Positions 53,446 through 61,795 of a DNA stretch of 64,000 nt are shown piece by piece (position 1 is the stretch's first letter; every line of letters starts with the position of its first letter). The stretch is from Acidiflorens sp963841945 (lineage in GTDB: Bacteria > Acidobacteriota > Terriglobia > Terriglobales > Acidobacteriaceae). The position numbers and the translations under genes are program-made. The stretch is from positions 372,001 through 436,000 of the forward strand of contig CAWJFC010000016.1 of NCBI GenBank assembly GCA_963841945.1. The letters are read 5' to 3'. Under the pieces are notes generated by a model. It did no database searches. It saw only the letters and a list, made by a program, of their open reading frames with translations, and was not told the DNA's origin.

Positions 53446-53830
53446 GAAGCGGTGAACAGACGGGAGCGGGAAGTGGATTCGTGCAATAGTGACTTGTGCA
53501 TAGTTAATTATTGATGGATGATTGCCTTTCGCGAGAGGATGCAAGAGTAGCCGGGCTTTGTGCTGGCGGCTTGCGAAGCGAGCTTCACGCAGTTTTTATA
53601 TCAGTTCCAGCCAAATTTACCGTTACCGGGCCGGGGTCAGGCTGCCATCGTCCATGGCATATTATTGATATCAAAAGGTTTAGAGGCTAGTGGACAATTT
53701 CTCGCATTTGGCATCCAAACTGTTTATGAAAAGGTGGTCTTCAAGACCCGTTTTTAAATGGCGCAATCAAAAGCGCGCATTTTGAGCGCGCGGAGCTTAT
53801 AAGCGCTCCTTACTTACTGGAGGAAGAATA
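53446..53830. other. Intergenic region with leader hairpins
   Basis: About 385 bp. Just before the OmpA-family gene are GCGCGC/GCGCGC (53773-53791) and GGAGC/GCTCC (53792-53809), then the ribosome site CTGGAGGAAG. A 65-codon open frame at 53560-53757 lacks support. The rest is featureless. Confidence 0.45.
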
Positions 53831-54730
53831 ATGAAGAATCGTACTCTCCTTGGGTTGCTGTTGTGCGCGGTACTGGCGTTGCCGGCCCTGGCGCAAGGCA
53901 ACTCCACTCCGAATTCCACTACTCAACCGGCGGCCACTTCGAGCACGCAATCGAGTGCCAGCCAATCGACGGCCACCGACAACTCGGCCAACAACGCGAG
54001 CGGCAAGCAGCCATTGCAACCTGAGGCTCGCGAGGGTTTCTGGGGCCGCGTGAATCCGTTTGCCCGCAAGAAATATGTGCAGCGGCAGACTGAGCCAATT
54101 CGCGACCGCGTCAATGAGCTCGACGAACTGACCGCCGCGAACTGCAAGCAGATCAAAGACGTCGATGCCCGCGCGCAGCAGGGAATTCAGATGGCCTCGG
54201 CCAAGGCGGCCGAAGCCGACCAGCACGCCACCGATGCCGGCAACAAGGCGCAGGCCGCGCAGCAGACCGCCGATCAGGCCAGCACCCGCCTGAATACGGT
54301 CGAGAAAGTGGTCACCAATCTTGATCAGTATCAGCCATCGACGCAGACCGAAATTCGCTTCAAGCCTGGCCAGACCGTGCTGAGCAAGAACGCGAAGGAA
54401 GCGCTCGATGAGATGGCCACTCCGCTGAAGGACCAGCGCGGCTATGTGGTCGAGGTGCAGGGCTTCTCGTCCGGTCACGGACAAGCCGCCATCGCCAGCT
54501 CGCAGAAGATGGCCGAGTCGGTGGTGCGCTATCTCGTCCTCAATCACGATATTCCCGTCTACCGCATTTATCTCGTCGGCATGGGCAATGCCCCTGCGCC
54601 GGAGACGAGCGCTGACAACGGCGAAAAGCCGAAGCGCATCATCGGTGGGCGTGTGGAAGTCAGCCTGTTGAAGAACAATCTTGAGCAGCTGGCTTCAACC
54701 AACTCCACGACCGAACAACAGGCGAAGTAG
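53831..54730 (+). CDS. OmpA-family outer-membrane/peptidoglycan-associated protein
   Basis: 299 residues with a signal peptide (TLLGLLLCAVLALPALAQG), a Ser/Thr/Asn-rich linker and a short helical coiled-coil region (about 100-160). The OmpA-C domain follows: IRFKPGQTVLSKNAKEALDE, VVEVQGFSSGHGQAAIASSQ, and RIYLVGMGNAPAPETSADNG ending GGRVEVSLL. The domain binds peptidoglycan and tethers the envelope. Strong GGAGGAAG site and a terminator frame it as a single gene. Confidence 0.9.
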   Translation: MKNRTLLGLLLCAVLALPALAQGNSTPNSTTQPAATSSTQSSASQSTATDNSANNASGKQPLQPEAREGFWGRVNPFARKKYVQRQTEPIRDRVNELDELTAANCKQIKDVDARAQQGIQMASAKAAEADQHATDAGNKAQAAQQTADQASTRLNTVEKVVTNLDQYQPSTQTEIRFKPGQTVLSKNAKEALDEMATPLKDQRGYVVEVQGFSSGHGQAAIASSQKMAESVVRYLVLNHDIPVYRIYLVGMGNAPAPETSADNGEKPKRIIGGRVEVSLLKNNLEQLASTNSTTEQQAK

Positions 54731-54765
54731 CACCCTCCCCTGGGGACTAAGCCAAGCCAACTAAG

Positions 54766-54789
54766 CCTCCCACGCGAGTGGGAGGTTTT
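54766..54789 (+). terminator. Rho-independent terminator after the OmpA-family gene
   Basis: CCTCCCAC / GTGGGAGG stem, GCGA (GNRA) loop, TTTTC then T6. Confidence 0.9.
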
Positions 54790-54915
54790 CTTTTTTGAGC
54801 GCATCTCGCTCAGAGAATCAGTTCTCTCCCCTCTTGATCGCCGTCGAGCGATCGCGTCCGCAACCGTCACCTCCGCAAAGACTCCGTGCTATGCTGGCCG
54901 CAGGAAAGCCCTGCC

Positions 54916-55431
54916 ATGGAAACTCTGTTCTTCTTCCGCACGCCTTCGCCCGCCGGACCGCTTTTTCTCGCCGCCTCCACAAAAGGATTAGTGCGCCTTG
55001 AGTTCGACGCCCGCACGATGAAGCTCGATGAGAAGAAGTTCGAACTGCGTGAATCGGAGTCGGCCCTCGCGCCCTACGTTCGCGAGCTGAATGAATATTT
55101 CGACGGCGAGCGGAAAAACTTCACCATGCCCCTGGATCTTCGCGGCACGCCGTTTCAACTGGCCTGCTGGCAGGCGCTCCTCCAGATTCCTTACGGTGAA
55201 ACGCGCACCTATGCTGAGATCGCTCGCGCCATCGGCCATCCCAATGCCTTTCGCGCCGTCGGCATGGCGAATAATCGCAATCCGGTCGCGATCGTCGTGC
55301 CTTGCCATCGCGTGATTGCAACCGGCGGTCAGCTATGCGGCTACGGCGGAGGCCTTGACCTGAAGCGCCGGTTGCTCGATTTGGAACACGCTCATCTCCA
55401 TCCTTGTCTTCCCCTCGCAATCGGGGCATAA
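54916..55431 (+). CDS. ogt: Methylated-DNA-[protein]-cysteine S-methyltransferase
   Basis: 171 residues: the N-terminal domain of the Ada/Ogt fold, then GTPFQLACWQALLQIPYGET, TYAEIARAIGHPNAFRAVGM and the active site IVVPCHRVIATGGQLCGYGG. The Cys accepts a methyl or alkyl group from O6-alkylguanine, a suicide repair. ATG at 54916 is preferred over 54886. Followed 28 nt later by an SRPBCC gene. Confidence 0.95.
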   Translation: METLFFFRTPSPAGPLFLAASTKGLVRLEFDARTMKLDEKKFELRESESALAPYVRELNEYFDGERKNFTMPLDLRGTPFQLACWQALLQIPYGETRTYAEIARAIGHPNAFRAVGMANNRNPVAIVVPCHRVIATGGQLCGYGGGLDLKRRLLDLEHAHLHPCLPLAIGA

Positions 55432-55459
55432 TCCGCCTCAACTGTTGAGGGGGATTTAG

Positions 55460-55915
55460 GTGCGGCCTGACGTCGAGTACTCCGTCAATGTCCCGGTGTC
55501 GGTGGATGCGGCCTTTGCCGCGTTTCAAAATCTCCAGCGGCTCCTGCATCGCGGAATTTTCGCCGAGGCCGTTTGGACCGATGGACCACCATGGCAGTCG
55601 GGCAGCCGTCTGCGCTACGTGCTCACCAAACCTCTGCGAGCCACAATTTCCGCGGTCCTCATCGACATCAGTCCTCCGCGCGCCGTCGCCCTTCTCAATC
55701 ACGCGCTTGGCATCACCGCCGAACAGCATGTCTCCTTCGGGCCTGATCTGAAAGGCGGCACGCGCATTCGCATGACCATGACGCTGGTCGGCAAATCGAC
55801 CGAACTCTCCGACGCTGAAGTCAGGGACATCACCACCTTCATTACCCGCGATGCGCTCGACACGGTCGTCGCCGATTGCCTGCGGAAACGGGCAAACTCC
55901 GCGCCCGGACAATAG
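55460..55915 (+). CDS. SRPBCC-family (START/Bet v1-like) protein
   Basis: 151 residues from GTG. VEYSVNVPVSVDAAFAAFQN is the typical first strand-helix, followed by a curved beta sheet with GGTRIRMTMTL and a long C-terminal helix (DITTFITRDALDTVVADCLR). It binds a hydrophobic ligand or acts as a polyketide cyclase-like protein; ligand unknown. It overlaps the upstream open part of the amidase frame, not its likely coding part. Confidence 0.75.
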   Translation: MRPDVEYSVNVPVSVDAAFAAFQNLQRLLHRGIFAEAVWTDGPPWQSGSRLRYVLTKPLRATISAVLIDISPPRAVALLNHALGITAEQHVSFGPDLKGGTRIRMTMTLVGKSTELSDAEVRDITTFITRDALDTVVADCLRKRANSAPGQ

Positions 55916-56046
55916 GTCTTCGAATCGCGCAACCGATTCCCGATTCCCTCCATCCGCGACCTCGGCTCTTCCATCTCTCCTGTCCGAATTTGTGCTCAAA
56001 TGGTCTGCGGAGCCTTGCGCAAACATGCGAGGCGTTTGGAAAATCC

Positions 56047-57525
56047 TTGCAGCCTACCATTCAAAGTCTGAGCCGCGGCATTCGCGCCCGCGAAATTTCT
56101 CCCGCCGAGTTGACCCACGAATGTCTCGCGCGCATTGAAAACCTCAATCCCTCCCTAAACGCCTTCATCACCGTGCTCGCCGACTCGGCGCTTGATCAGG
56201 CCCGTCGCGCCGAGCAGGAAATTTTTCGCGGCAAATATCGCGGCCCCCTGCACGGGATTCCAATCGGGCTCAAAGACCTCATCGACACCGCCGGCATTCG
56301 CACCACCGCAGCCAGTGCGCTCTTCAAAGATCGAATCCCCGTTGAAGACGCCGAGGTCGTCCGCCGCCTGCACGCGGCGGGCGCGGTGATTCTCGGAAAA
56401 CAAAATCTGCACGAATGCGCCTACGGCGGCAGTTCGATGATCAGCTATTTCGGAGAGGTCCACAATCCGTGGGACACATCGCGCATCGCCGGCGGATCCT
56501 CGGGTGGCTCGGCCGCCAGCGTCGCCACCGGCATGGGCTACGCCGCCATTGGCACCGACACGGCAGGCTCGATCCGCCTGCCCGCCGCCTATTGCGGAGT
56601 CGTAGGCCTCAAGCCAACCTATGGCCGCGTGAGCGCGCGGGGAGTGATTCCGCTCGCGCCCTCCTACGATCACGTCGGGCCGATCGCGAACTCGGTGTGT
56701 GACGCCGCCTTGGTGCTCCAGGTCCTCGCCGGTCATGAACACGGCGATGCGACCACCGCCGATGTTCCCATTTTCGACTACACCTGCGGCCTCGATGATC
56801 CGCTGCCACCGCTAAGGGTAGGAATCCCACGAAACTTCTTCTTCGACGATCTCCATCCCGAGATCGCAGCCGCAGTCGAAAAAGCGATTCAGGTGATTCG
56901 CAAATTAGGCGCAGAGATACGCGATGAAGTCCGCCTCGATGTCTCGACCGACCGCACCCTCGCAAGTGCCGAGTCCTGGGCCTATCACAAAGACTTCATC
57001 GCCCGCTCCCCCGAGCTTTACCAGCCCGCAACCCTGGCGAGAATCAAATCCGGAGAGAACATTCCGCCGGCCGACATTGAGCGCGCGCGACAAGAGCTGG
57101 CCGCAGCCCGCGAAAACATCCTCAAAGTTTTCGACGAAGTCGACATTCTGCTCACCCCCACCGTCCCCATTCCGCCGCCGTCAATCGCCAACCTGAAACA
57201 GAATCCAGAAAACCTGCGCCCCGCCGAACTGATGATGCTGCGCAACACAAGACCATTCAACGTCTGGGGAATCCCGGCCATCTCCCTCCCCTGCGGCTTC
57301 ACCCAGGACGGCCTGCCAATCGGCCTGCAATTAGCAGGCCCGCCATGGCTCCCGGATAAAGGCCTCCACCTGGCCTACAAATACGAGCAGGCCACCGAAT
57401 GGCACAAGCGAAGGAATCGAAGCGGTTCAAAGGTGAGAGGTTTAAGGTCGCCAACTCCAGGAAGATTGTGCGAGACCAGCTTCGTAAGTACCTCGTTAGC
57501 TACAGTTCTCGCTCCGGTTTCTTAG
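56047..57525 (+). CDS. Amidase signature enzyme (GatA-like)
   Basis: About 492 residues. Amidase signature: GGSSGGSAASVATGMGYAAI with the Ser-cisSer-Lys triad region (LHGIPIGLKDLIDTAGIRTT for Lys). Other blocks: AGAVILGKQNLHECAYGGSS and GIPAISLPCGFTQDGLPIGL. It hydrolyses amides; without gatB/gatC nearby a free-standing amidase is as likely as the tRNA amidotransferase A subunit. Start TTG at 56047 is chosen (QPTIQSLSRGIRAREISPAE). After EQATEWHKRR, where relatives end, about 35 residues continue through a heptad repeat, suggesting loss of the native stop. Confidence 0.85.
   Translation: MQPTIQSLSRGIRAREISPAELTHECLARIENLNPSLNAFITVLADSALDQARRAEQEIFRGKYRGPLHGIPIGLKDLIDTAGIRTTAASALFKDRIPVEDAEVVRRLHAAGAVILGKQNLHECAYGGSSMISYFGEVHNPWDTSRIAGGSSGGSAASVATGMGYAAIGTDTAGSIRLPAAYCGVVGLKPTYGRVSARGVIPLAPSYDHVGPIANSVCDAALVLQVLAGHEHGDATTADVPIFDYTCGLDDPLPPLRVGIPRNFFFDDLHPEIAAAVEKAIQVIRKLGAEIRDEVRLDVSTDRTLASAESWAYHKDFIARSPELYQPATLARIKSGENIPPADIERARQELAAARENILKVFDEVDILLTPTVPIPPPSIANLKQNPENLRPAELMMLRNTRPFNVWGIPAISLPCGFTQDGLPIGLQLAGPPWLPDKGLHLAYKYEQATEWHKRRNRSGSKVRGLRSPTPGRLCETSFVSTSLATVLAPVS
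57424..57451 (+). repeat. Heptad repeat at the amidase 3' end
   Basis: Units GGTTCAA AGGTGAG AGGTTTA AGGTCGC, read through by the amidase frame past its expected end. Confidence 0.55.
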
Positions 57526-57573
57526 AATATCGGGCGATCACTTGTTTGATATCGAAGCGCTTCTCGGTTTTTG

Positions 57574-59067
57574 CTATTCCCATTGCAATGTAAAGACTCT
57601 TTCTTCATCCAGCGGCGGCATCAGATCCGTGATGACTACCCCGTCAATTCTACGGCCTCCCTGTTCGATCTCTGCGCGCATTTGCATCTCGGACCTACGA
57701 GAGACCTAGCGAATCCTTCGCGCGAAATTAGCATTAGCCAACCTAGTGCCGCCTCCGGGGGTACTTCTCGACGGTCACGTCGAGCGGTACTGAATCGTCT
57801 GAAACCTCGTCCCGTTTGGCCCACTCCTCCGCGGCCTGCTTCGCTTCTGCTGCCGAATGGAAATCAGTGACGATCCTTTGTGCGAGATCTTTCTTCGCTG
57901 CCATTGGACGCGCCTTGCCGCAGCCCGTTTCACTTTATTGCAATGTCCGCTGTCTGCACATCGGTGAGTAATACGTAATATTTCCACATGAGTTCATCTG
58001 ATATACGCATTATTTTGGCGTACATCTCGACCCAGGCTCGTTAACGCCAATTGCATTATCGAGAGACTTTGACATCTTTTGTACGCCATTCAGGTCCCCT
58101 CAAGGATCGGCATAGTTAGTACGATTTGTCCCGTTTCACTCCTGGACTGACCGGAAGGTCGGACCTGCTTTTGGACGGCCAATAATCTATGGGTCCATTC
58201 TGATCTGCTGCCGCAGGCGTTTCTGTATATGTCGTAATAAGCGTCTAAAGAGTGAATAAGAGTATCCTAGTCTCGCCTCTTCTTGTCGATCAAGAGTCTT
58301 AGGGCCCTTTAAGTAGGAATCGAGCGTTCCCTTCTGGTCAGCCGATTGATTGTCAACCAGCCGCCTCTTGTTCCTGAGATGGTTAACGGCCCACCGAAGA
58401 GTCTCGTGTGAACTGGGAGTGCGAATTGTCGTAAAGCACGCTGCAACTCCCGCCCCACCAGCAGATTGAACTTCTGATCCGTCCCGCCCAGTTCCACATC
58501 AGCCTCCAGCGCCACCGAGTCATACCCCTGCGCCAGCGGATAGAGCAATTCATGCACCGCGATCGGTTTTTCTTCCTGAAAGCGTTTGTGGAAGTCTTCG
58601 CGCTCCAGCATCTGCGAGACCGTGTACTTCGCGCAAAGGCGGATGAAATCTTCGGCCGTGAACTTTGAGAACCACCGGCTATTGAAATCAACCACGGTTT
58701 TTTCCGGGCTGAGAATCTTGAAGACCTGCGCCTTGTAAGTCTCGGCGTTCTGCACGATTTGCTCACGCGATAGCGGCGGCCGCGTGGCCGAGCGCCCCGT
58801 CGGATCGCCGATCATTCCCGTGAAATCGCCGATCAGAAAAATCACGGTGTGCCCGAGGTCCTGAAAATGTTTCAGCTTGCGCAACAGCACCGTGTGGCCG
58901 AGGTGCAGGTCGGGCGCCGTAGGATCGAAGCCCGCTTTGACGCGAATCGGCTTGCCCGTCTTCAGCGACCGTTCGAGCTTCGCGCGCAGCTCGGACTCTT
59001 TCACGATCTCGGCAGCGCCCTTTTTTATGTAGGCTAGTTGCTCATCAACCGGTGGGAAGTTTGCCAT
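57574..59067 (-). pseudogene. tyrS: Tyrosyl-tRNA synthetase, decayed
   Basis: The first 210 codons (59067 to 58438) are intact and typical: KAGFDPTAPDLHLGHTVLLR with the HIGH-type HLGH, GDFTGMIGDPTGRSATRPPL and DVELGGTDQKFNLLVGRELQ. About 300 bp of unrelated sequence follows. TyrS then resumes at 58128 with QIVLTMPILEG, the KMSKS codons at 58064-58078 (GVQKMSKSLDNAIGVNEPG), ISDELMWKYYVLLTD, MAAKKDLAQRIVTDFHSA (57903) and a C-terminal S4-like IEQGGRRIDGVVITD. At least four or five frame changes separate these blocks. It cannot make a full enzyme; another copy must exist unless the assembly is wrong here. Confidence 0.85.
58129..58437. other. Foreign segment interrupting tyrS
   Basis: About 309 bp lie where TyrS normally has only ~6 residues. 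No open frame of note, no transposase, and no clear terminal repeats are visible; it ends the intact N-terminal frame at 58309. GC looks lower than the flanks. Possible MITE relic or recombination scar. Confidence 0.55.
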
Positions 59068-59190
59068 GCGCTTCGATTATAACTTCGAGCTTGGAACCGC
59101 AAGCCGCGAACAGGTGTACCGTGCCCCTCTGAGCCGAACGCGCCCCTTCAACATCTAATATGATGTGATTGGTTCCCTGGGGCCACTTTT

Positions 59191-60058
59191 ATGAGTAACG
59201 TCTTCAAAACTACTCTTCTTCTCACCGTGATGACGCTCCTGCTGATGCTTGCCGGACGCGCCTTTGGCGGCGAAAGCGGCATGTTCATCGCCCTCGTCTT
59301 CGCGGGCATCATGAACTTCGTCTCCTACTTTTTCTCCGACAAGATCGCGCTCGCCATGTACCGCGCACAGCCCGTCACGCGCGATCAACTGCCGCGCGTC
59401 TACAACATCGTCGAGCGCCTTTCGCAAAAAGTCGGGCTGCCCATGCCCAAGGTCTACGTCATTCCGAACGATTCGCCCAACGCGTTTGCCACCGGACGCA
59501 ATCCAAACCACGCTTCCGTCGCGGTAACTCAGGGCATTCTCGGCCTCCTCAATGACGACGAACTCGAAGGCGTCCTCGCCCACGAACTCGGCCACGTGCG
59601 CAATCGCGACATCCTCATCAGCTCCATCGCCGCCACGCTCGCCGGCGCCATCACCTGGCTCGCGCACATCGCACAATGGGGAATGATCTTCGGCGGCATG
59701 CGCGGAGGCGACCGCGAAGAACGTGGGGGTGGTGGAATCGCAGCCATCGCCATGATTTTCCTCGCGCCCCTCGCAGCTACGCTGATTCAGCTCGCCGTCT
59801 CGCGGTCCCGCGAATATGGAGCCGACGACACCGGCGCGCATTGGACCGGCAATCCCTATGCGCTGGCTAGCGCTCTGGCAAAGATCGAAAACTATTCGCG
59901 GACGCCAGCCACTGCTCGCAACGCCATCAACCGCGCATCTTTTCATCATTCAGCCGTTCTTAGGAGGGATGAGCTTCGGCAACCTGTTCTCGACCCATCC
60001 CCCAACCGCAAAGCGGATCGAGCGACTGACCGGACGGCCAGCCGAGTTCTTACAATAA
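59191..60058 (+). pseudogene. htpX: Membrane protease HtpX with a frameshift
   Basis: N-terminal helices (TTLLLTVMTLLLMLAGRAFG, IALVFAGIMNFVSYFFSD) and the zinc site EGVLAHELGHVRNRD are intact. The chain continues to ALASALAKIENYSR near 59898. The frame then needs a one-base shift to regain the family C-terminus LLATPSTAHLFIIQPFLGG and NLFSTHPPTAKRIERLTG, ending at 60058. In the uncorrected frame it ends at 60087 with unrelated residues. HtpX degrades misfolded inner-membrane proteins. The missing base lies near TCGCGGACGCC; a sequencing error is as possible as a real mutation. Confidence 0.8.
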
Positions 60059-60092
60059 GTTCCCAGTTCTTAGTTGTCAGTTCTTAGTAAAA
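60057..60092 (+). repeat. Left inverted end of the S23 unit
   Basis: AAGTTCC CAGTTCT TAGTTGT CAGTTCT TAGTAAAA; mirror of 60544-60579 with five mismatches. Confidence 0.8.
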
Positions 60093-60105
60093 CAGGGCGG
60101 GAAGT

Positions 60106-60471
60106 TTACGCAGCACGGCTTTTGGTCGATGCCAGCAATCCGTTCAGGACTCTTCCGAGTTCATCGGCGGCGAGAAGCAACTCCGCCGCCTTCGGTTGAG
60201 GCAGGTATCTGAGTTCTCTTGCTATGAGCAACTGGGTCTCGATTTCGGCGAGCGAGCCATGCGCCTGGCTCAGAAAATGATGGAACTCCTTTTGCGAGCA
60301 TCGAGCCTGCCCCTCGGCGATATTGCTGGGAACGGAAACCGCAGCGCGACGCAATTGACTAGTGAGTCCGTAAAGCTCGGAGTTTGGGAACTGTTGGGTA
60401 GCCAGGTAGACCTCAGTGACGAACTTCATAGATTTCTGCCAGGCGATCAGTTCCCGATAGGAGCGTCCCAT
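60106..60471 (-). CDS. Four-helix-bundle protein (S23 / 23S rRNA intervening-sequence protein family)
   Basis: 121 residues: YRELIAWQKSMKFVTEVYLA, FPNSELYGLTSQLRRAAVSV, PSNIAEGQARCSQKEFHHFL and SLAEIETQLLIARELRYL. These are the family hallmarks, including the W-Q-K and SNIAEG motifs. Members form pentameric four-helix bundles of uncertain role; relatives lie inside rRNA intervening sequences or as Avd in diversity-generating retroelements. Here it stands alone between inverted repeats, opposite in strand to htpX and moxR. Confidence 0.9.
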   Translation of the reverse strand: MGRSYRELIAWQKSMKFVTEVYLATQQFPNSELYGLTSQLRRAAVSVPSNIAEGQARCSQKEFHHFLSQAHGSLAEIETQLLIARELRYLPQPKAAELLLAADELGRVLNGLLASTKSRAA

Positions 60472-60543
60472 ACTTCCTCCAGCCGCGATTATGTGGCTTT
60501 CGTCGCCTAGCCGCCGTGACAGTCAACCATACAAAGTGTTCGG

Positions 60544-60579
60544 TTTTACTGAGAACTGGGAACTGAGAACTGAGAACTT
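60544..60579 (-). repeat. Right inverted end of the S23 unit
   Basis: Plus strand: TTTTACTGAGAACTGGGAAC then TGAGAACTGAGAACTT; mirror of 60057-60092. It lies immediately before the moxR start. Confidence 0.8.
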
Positions 60580-60583
60580 CTGT

Positions 60584-61594
60584 ATGACCCCCGTAACTCC
60601 ATCCTCTACAGAGCACATAGTAAAATCCAACAAAGTGGCCCCCAATACCCTCACAGCAACCGCCCGCCGCGCCGCGGATCTTGAGAACGCGCTCCGCACC
60701 GTCATTCGCGGCAAAGACGACGTGCTCCGCCTCGCCCTCGTCTCCATCTTTGCGCGCGGCCACCTGCTCATCGAAGGCGTTCCCGGAGTCGGCAAGACCA
60801 CCCTCGGCCAGGCGCTCGCCCGCGCCATCGATTGCACCTTTCAGCGCGTGCAGTTCACCAGTGACATGCTGCCCTCCGACGTGCTCGGCATCTCTATCTA
60901 TTCCGCCATCGAGCAGAAATTTGAGTTCAAGCGCGGTCCGGTTTTTGCCAATGTCCTTCTCGCCGATGAGATCAACCGCACCACGCCCAAGACGCAGTCC
61001 GCCCTGCTCGAGGCGATGAACGAAGGCCAGGTCACGGTCGACGCCTATTCATACCCGCTACCGCAGCCGTTTCTCGTCATCGCTACGCAGAATCCCGTCG
61101 AGCACCATGGGACCTATCCTCTGCCCGAATCGCAACTCGACCGCTTCCTCATGCGCCTGCACATGGGCTATCCGGACGCCAGCGCCGAGCGCGAAATCCT
61201 CCGCTCAGAGGCCGGCACGGCACAGCTTGAAAAGCTCCAGCCCGTCCTCAACGCCAATGACGTTATCGAGATCCAGCAGGCCGTAACTGAGATTCACGTC
61301 GATGAATCTCTCGTTACCTATGCGCTCGCCATAGTCGCCAAAACGCGCGAGTCCGAATATCTTTCTCTCGGCGTTTCGCCGCGCGGCTCGCAGATGTTCT
61401 ATCGTGCCGCCCAGGCCATGGCGTTTCTCGATGGCCGCGACTACTGCACTCCAGAAGATTTCAAGCCGCTCGCCGTCCCCGTCTTCGCGCATCGCGTGGT
61501 CGTCAACGCCCATTACGCATCCACCTTGAAGAAGTCCGAACAGTCAGAGCAGGTCCTCAAAGAAATCGTTGATAGCGTTTCAGTCCCTGTGTAA
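60584..61594 (+). CDS. MoxR-family AAA+ ATPase
   Basis: 336 residues. Walker A EGVPGVGKTTLGQALARAI, Walker B NVLLADEINRTTPKTQSALL, sensor VIATQNPVEHHGTYPLPESQ with arginine finger LDRFLMRL, and the C-terminal lid (VSPRGSQMFYRAAQAMAFLD). MoxR proteins act as chaperones with VWA-domain partners, but no DUF58/VWA gene follows; a beta-propeller gene does. The ATG at 60584 is 5 nt after the S23 unit, so that unit now supplies the leader. Confidence 0.92.
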   Translation: MTPVTPSSTEHIVKSNKVAPNTLTATARRAADLENALRTVIRGKDDVLRLALVSIFARGHLLIEGVPGVGKTTLGQALARAIDCTFQRVQFTSDMLPSDVLGISIYSAIEQKFEFKRGPVFANVLLADEINRTTPKTQSALLEAMNEGQVTVDAYSYPLPQPFLVIATQNPVEHHGTYPLPESQLDRFLMRLHMGYPDASAEREILRSEAGTAQLEKLQPVLNANDVIEIQQAVTEIHVDESLVTYALAIVAKTRESEYLSLGVSPRGSQMFYRAAQAMAFLDGRDYCTPEDFKPLAVPVFAHRVVVNAHYASTLKKSEQSEQVLKEIVDSVSVPV

Positions 61595-61795
61595 CTCCCG
61601 CGGATGCATGTGGAAGATGCACGCGGAAAACCTGGCTACAACCGGCTGCCTGCCCTCAAAACCCGCTCCAATCGGCTGATTTCGGTCGCCAACTAGCCAT
61701 GATCGTATTACTTCCTGCTTCGGCTTTTCGGTTGAATCCTCGTTCCGCCTGTGTTCCAATCTCTTCACGTCCCCCTGACGCACCGCGCGTCTCCT

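Larger units (their letters stand above)
60057..60579. mobile_element. 523-bp unit with 36-bp inverted ends carrying an S23 gene
   Basis: Left end 60057-60092 and right end 60544-60579 are inverted copies with 31 of 36 positions matching. Each is built of heptads (AGTTCTC-like) and ends inward in the same TAAAA tail. The unit starts at the htpX stop codon and ends 4 nt before the moxR ATG. Its only gene is the minus-strand four-helix-bundle protein. The layout copies that of 23S rRNA intervening sequences, which also have paired ends and an S23 ORF. No transposase and no evident target duplication. Confidence 0.55.

Noticed and set aside
53560..53757. 65-codon plus-strand frame
   Set aside because: No ribosome site, no conserved-looking sequence, and it ends within the leader of the OmpA-family gene.
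57775..57987. 70-codon minus-strand frame
   Set aside because: Wrong frame over the tyrS remnant; the adjacent frame gives recognisable TyrS sequence.
58016..58088. TGGCGTACA/TGTACGCCA inverted repeat, first taken as an insertion-element end
   Set aside because: Both arms turned out to be tyrS coding remnants (GVQKM and MYAKI codons), so the match is chance.
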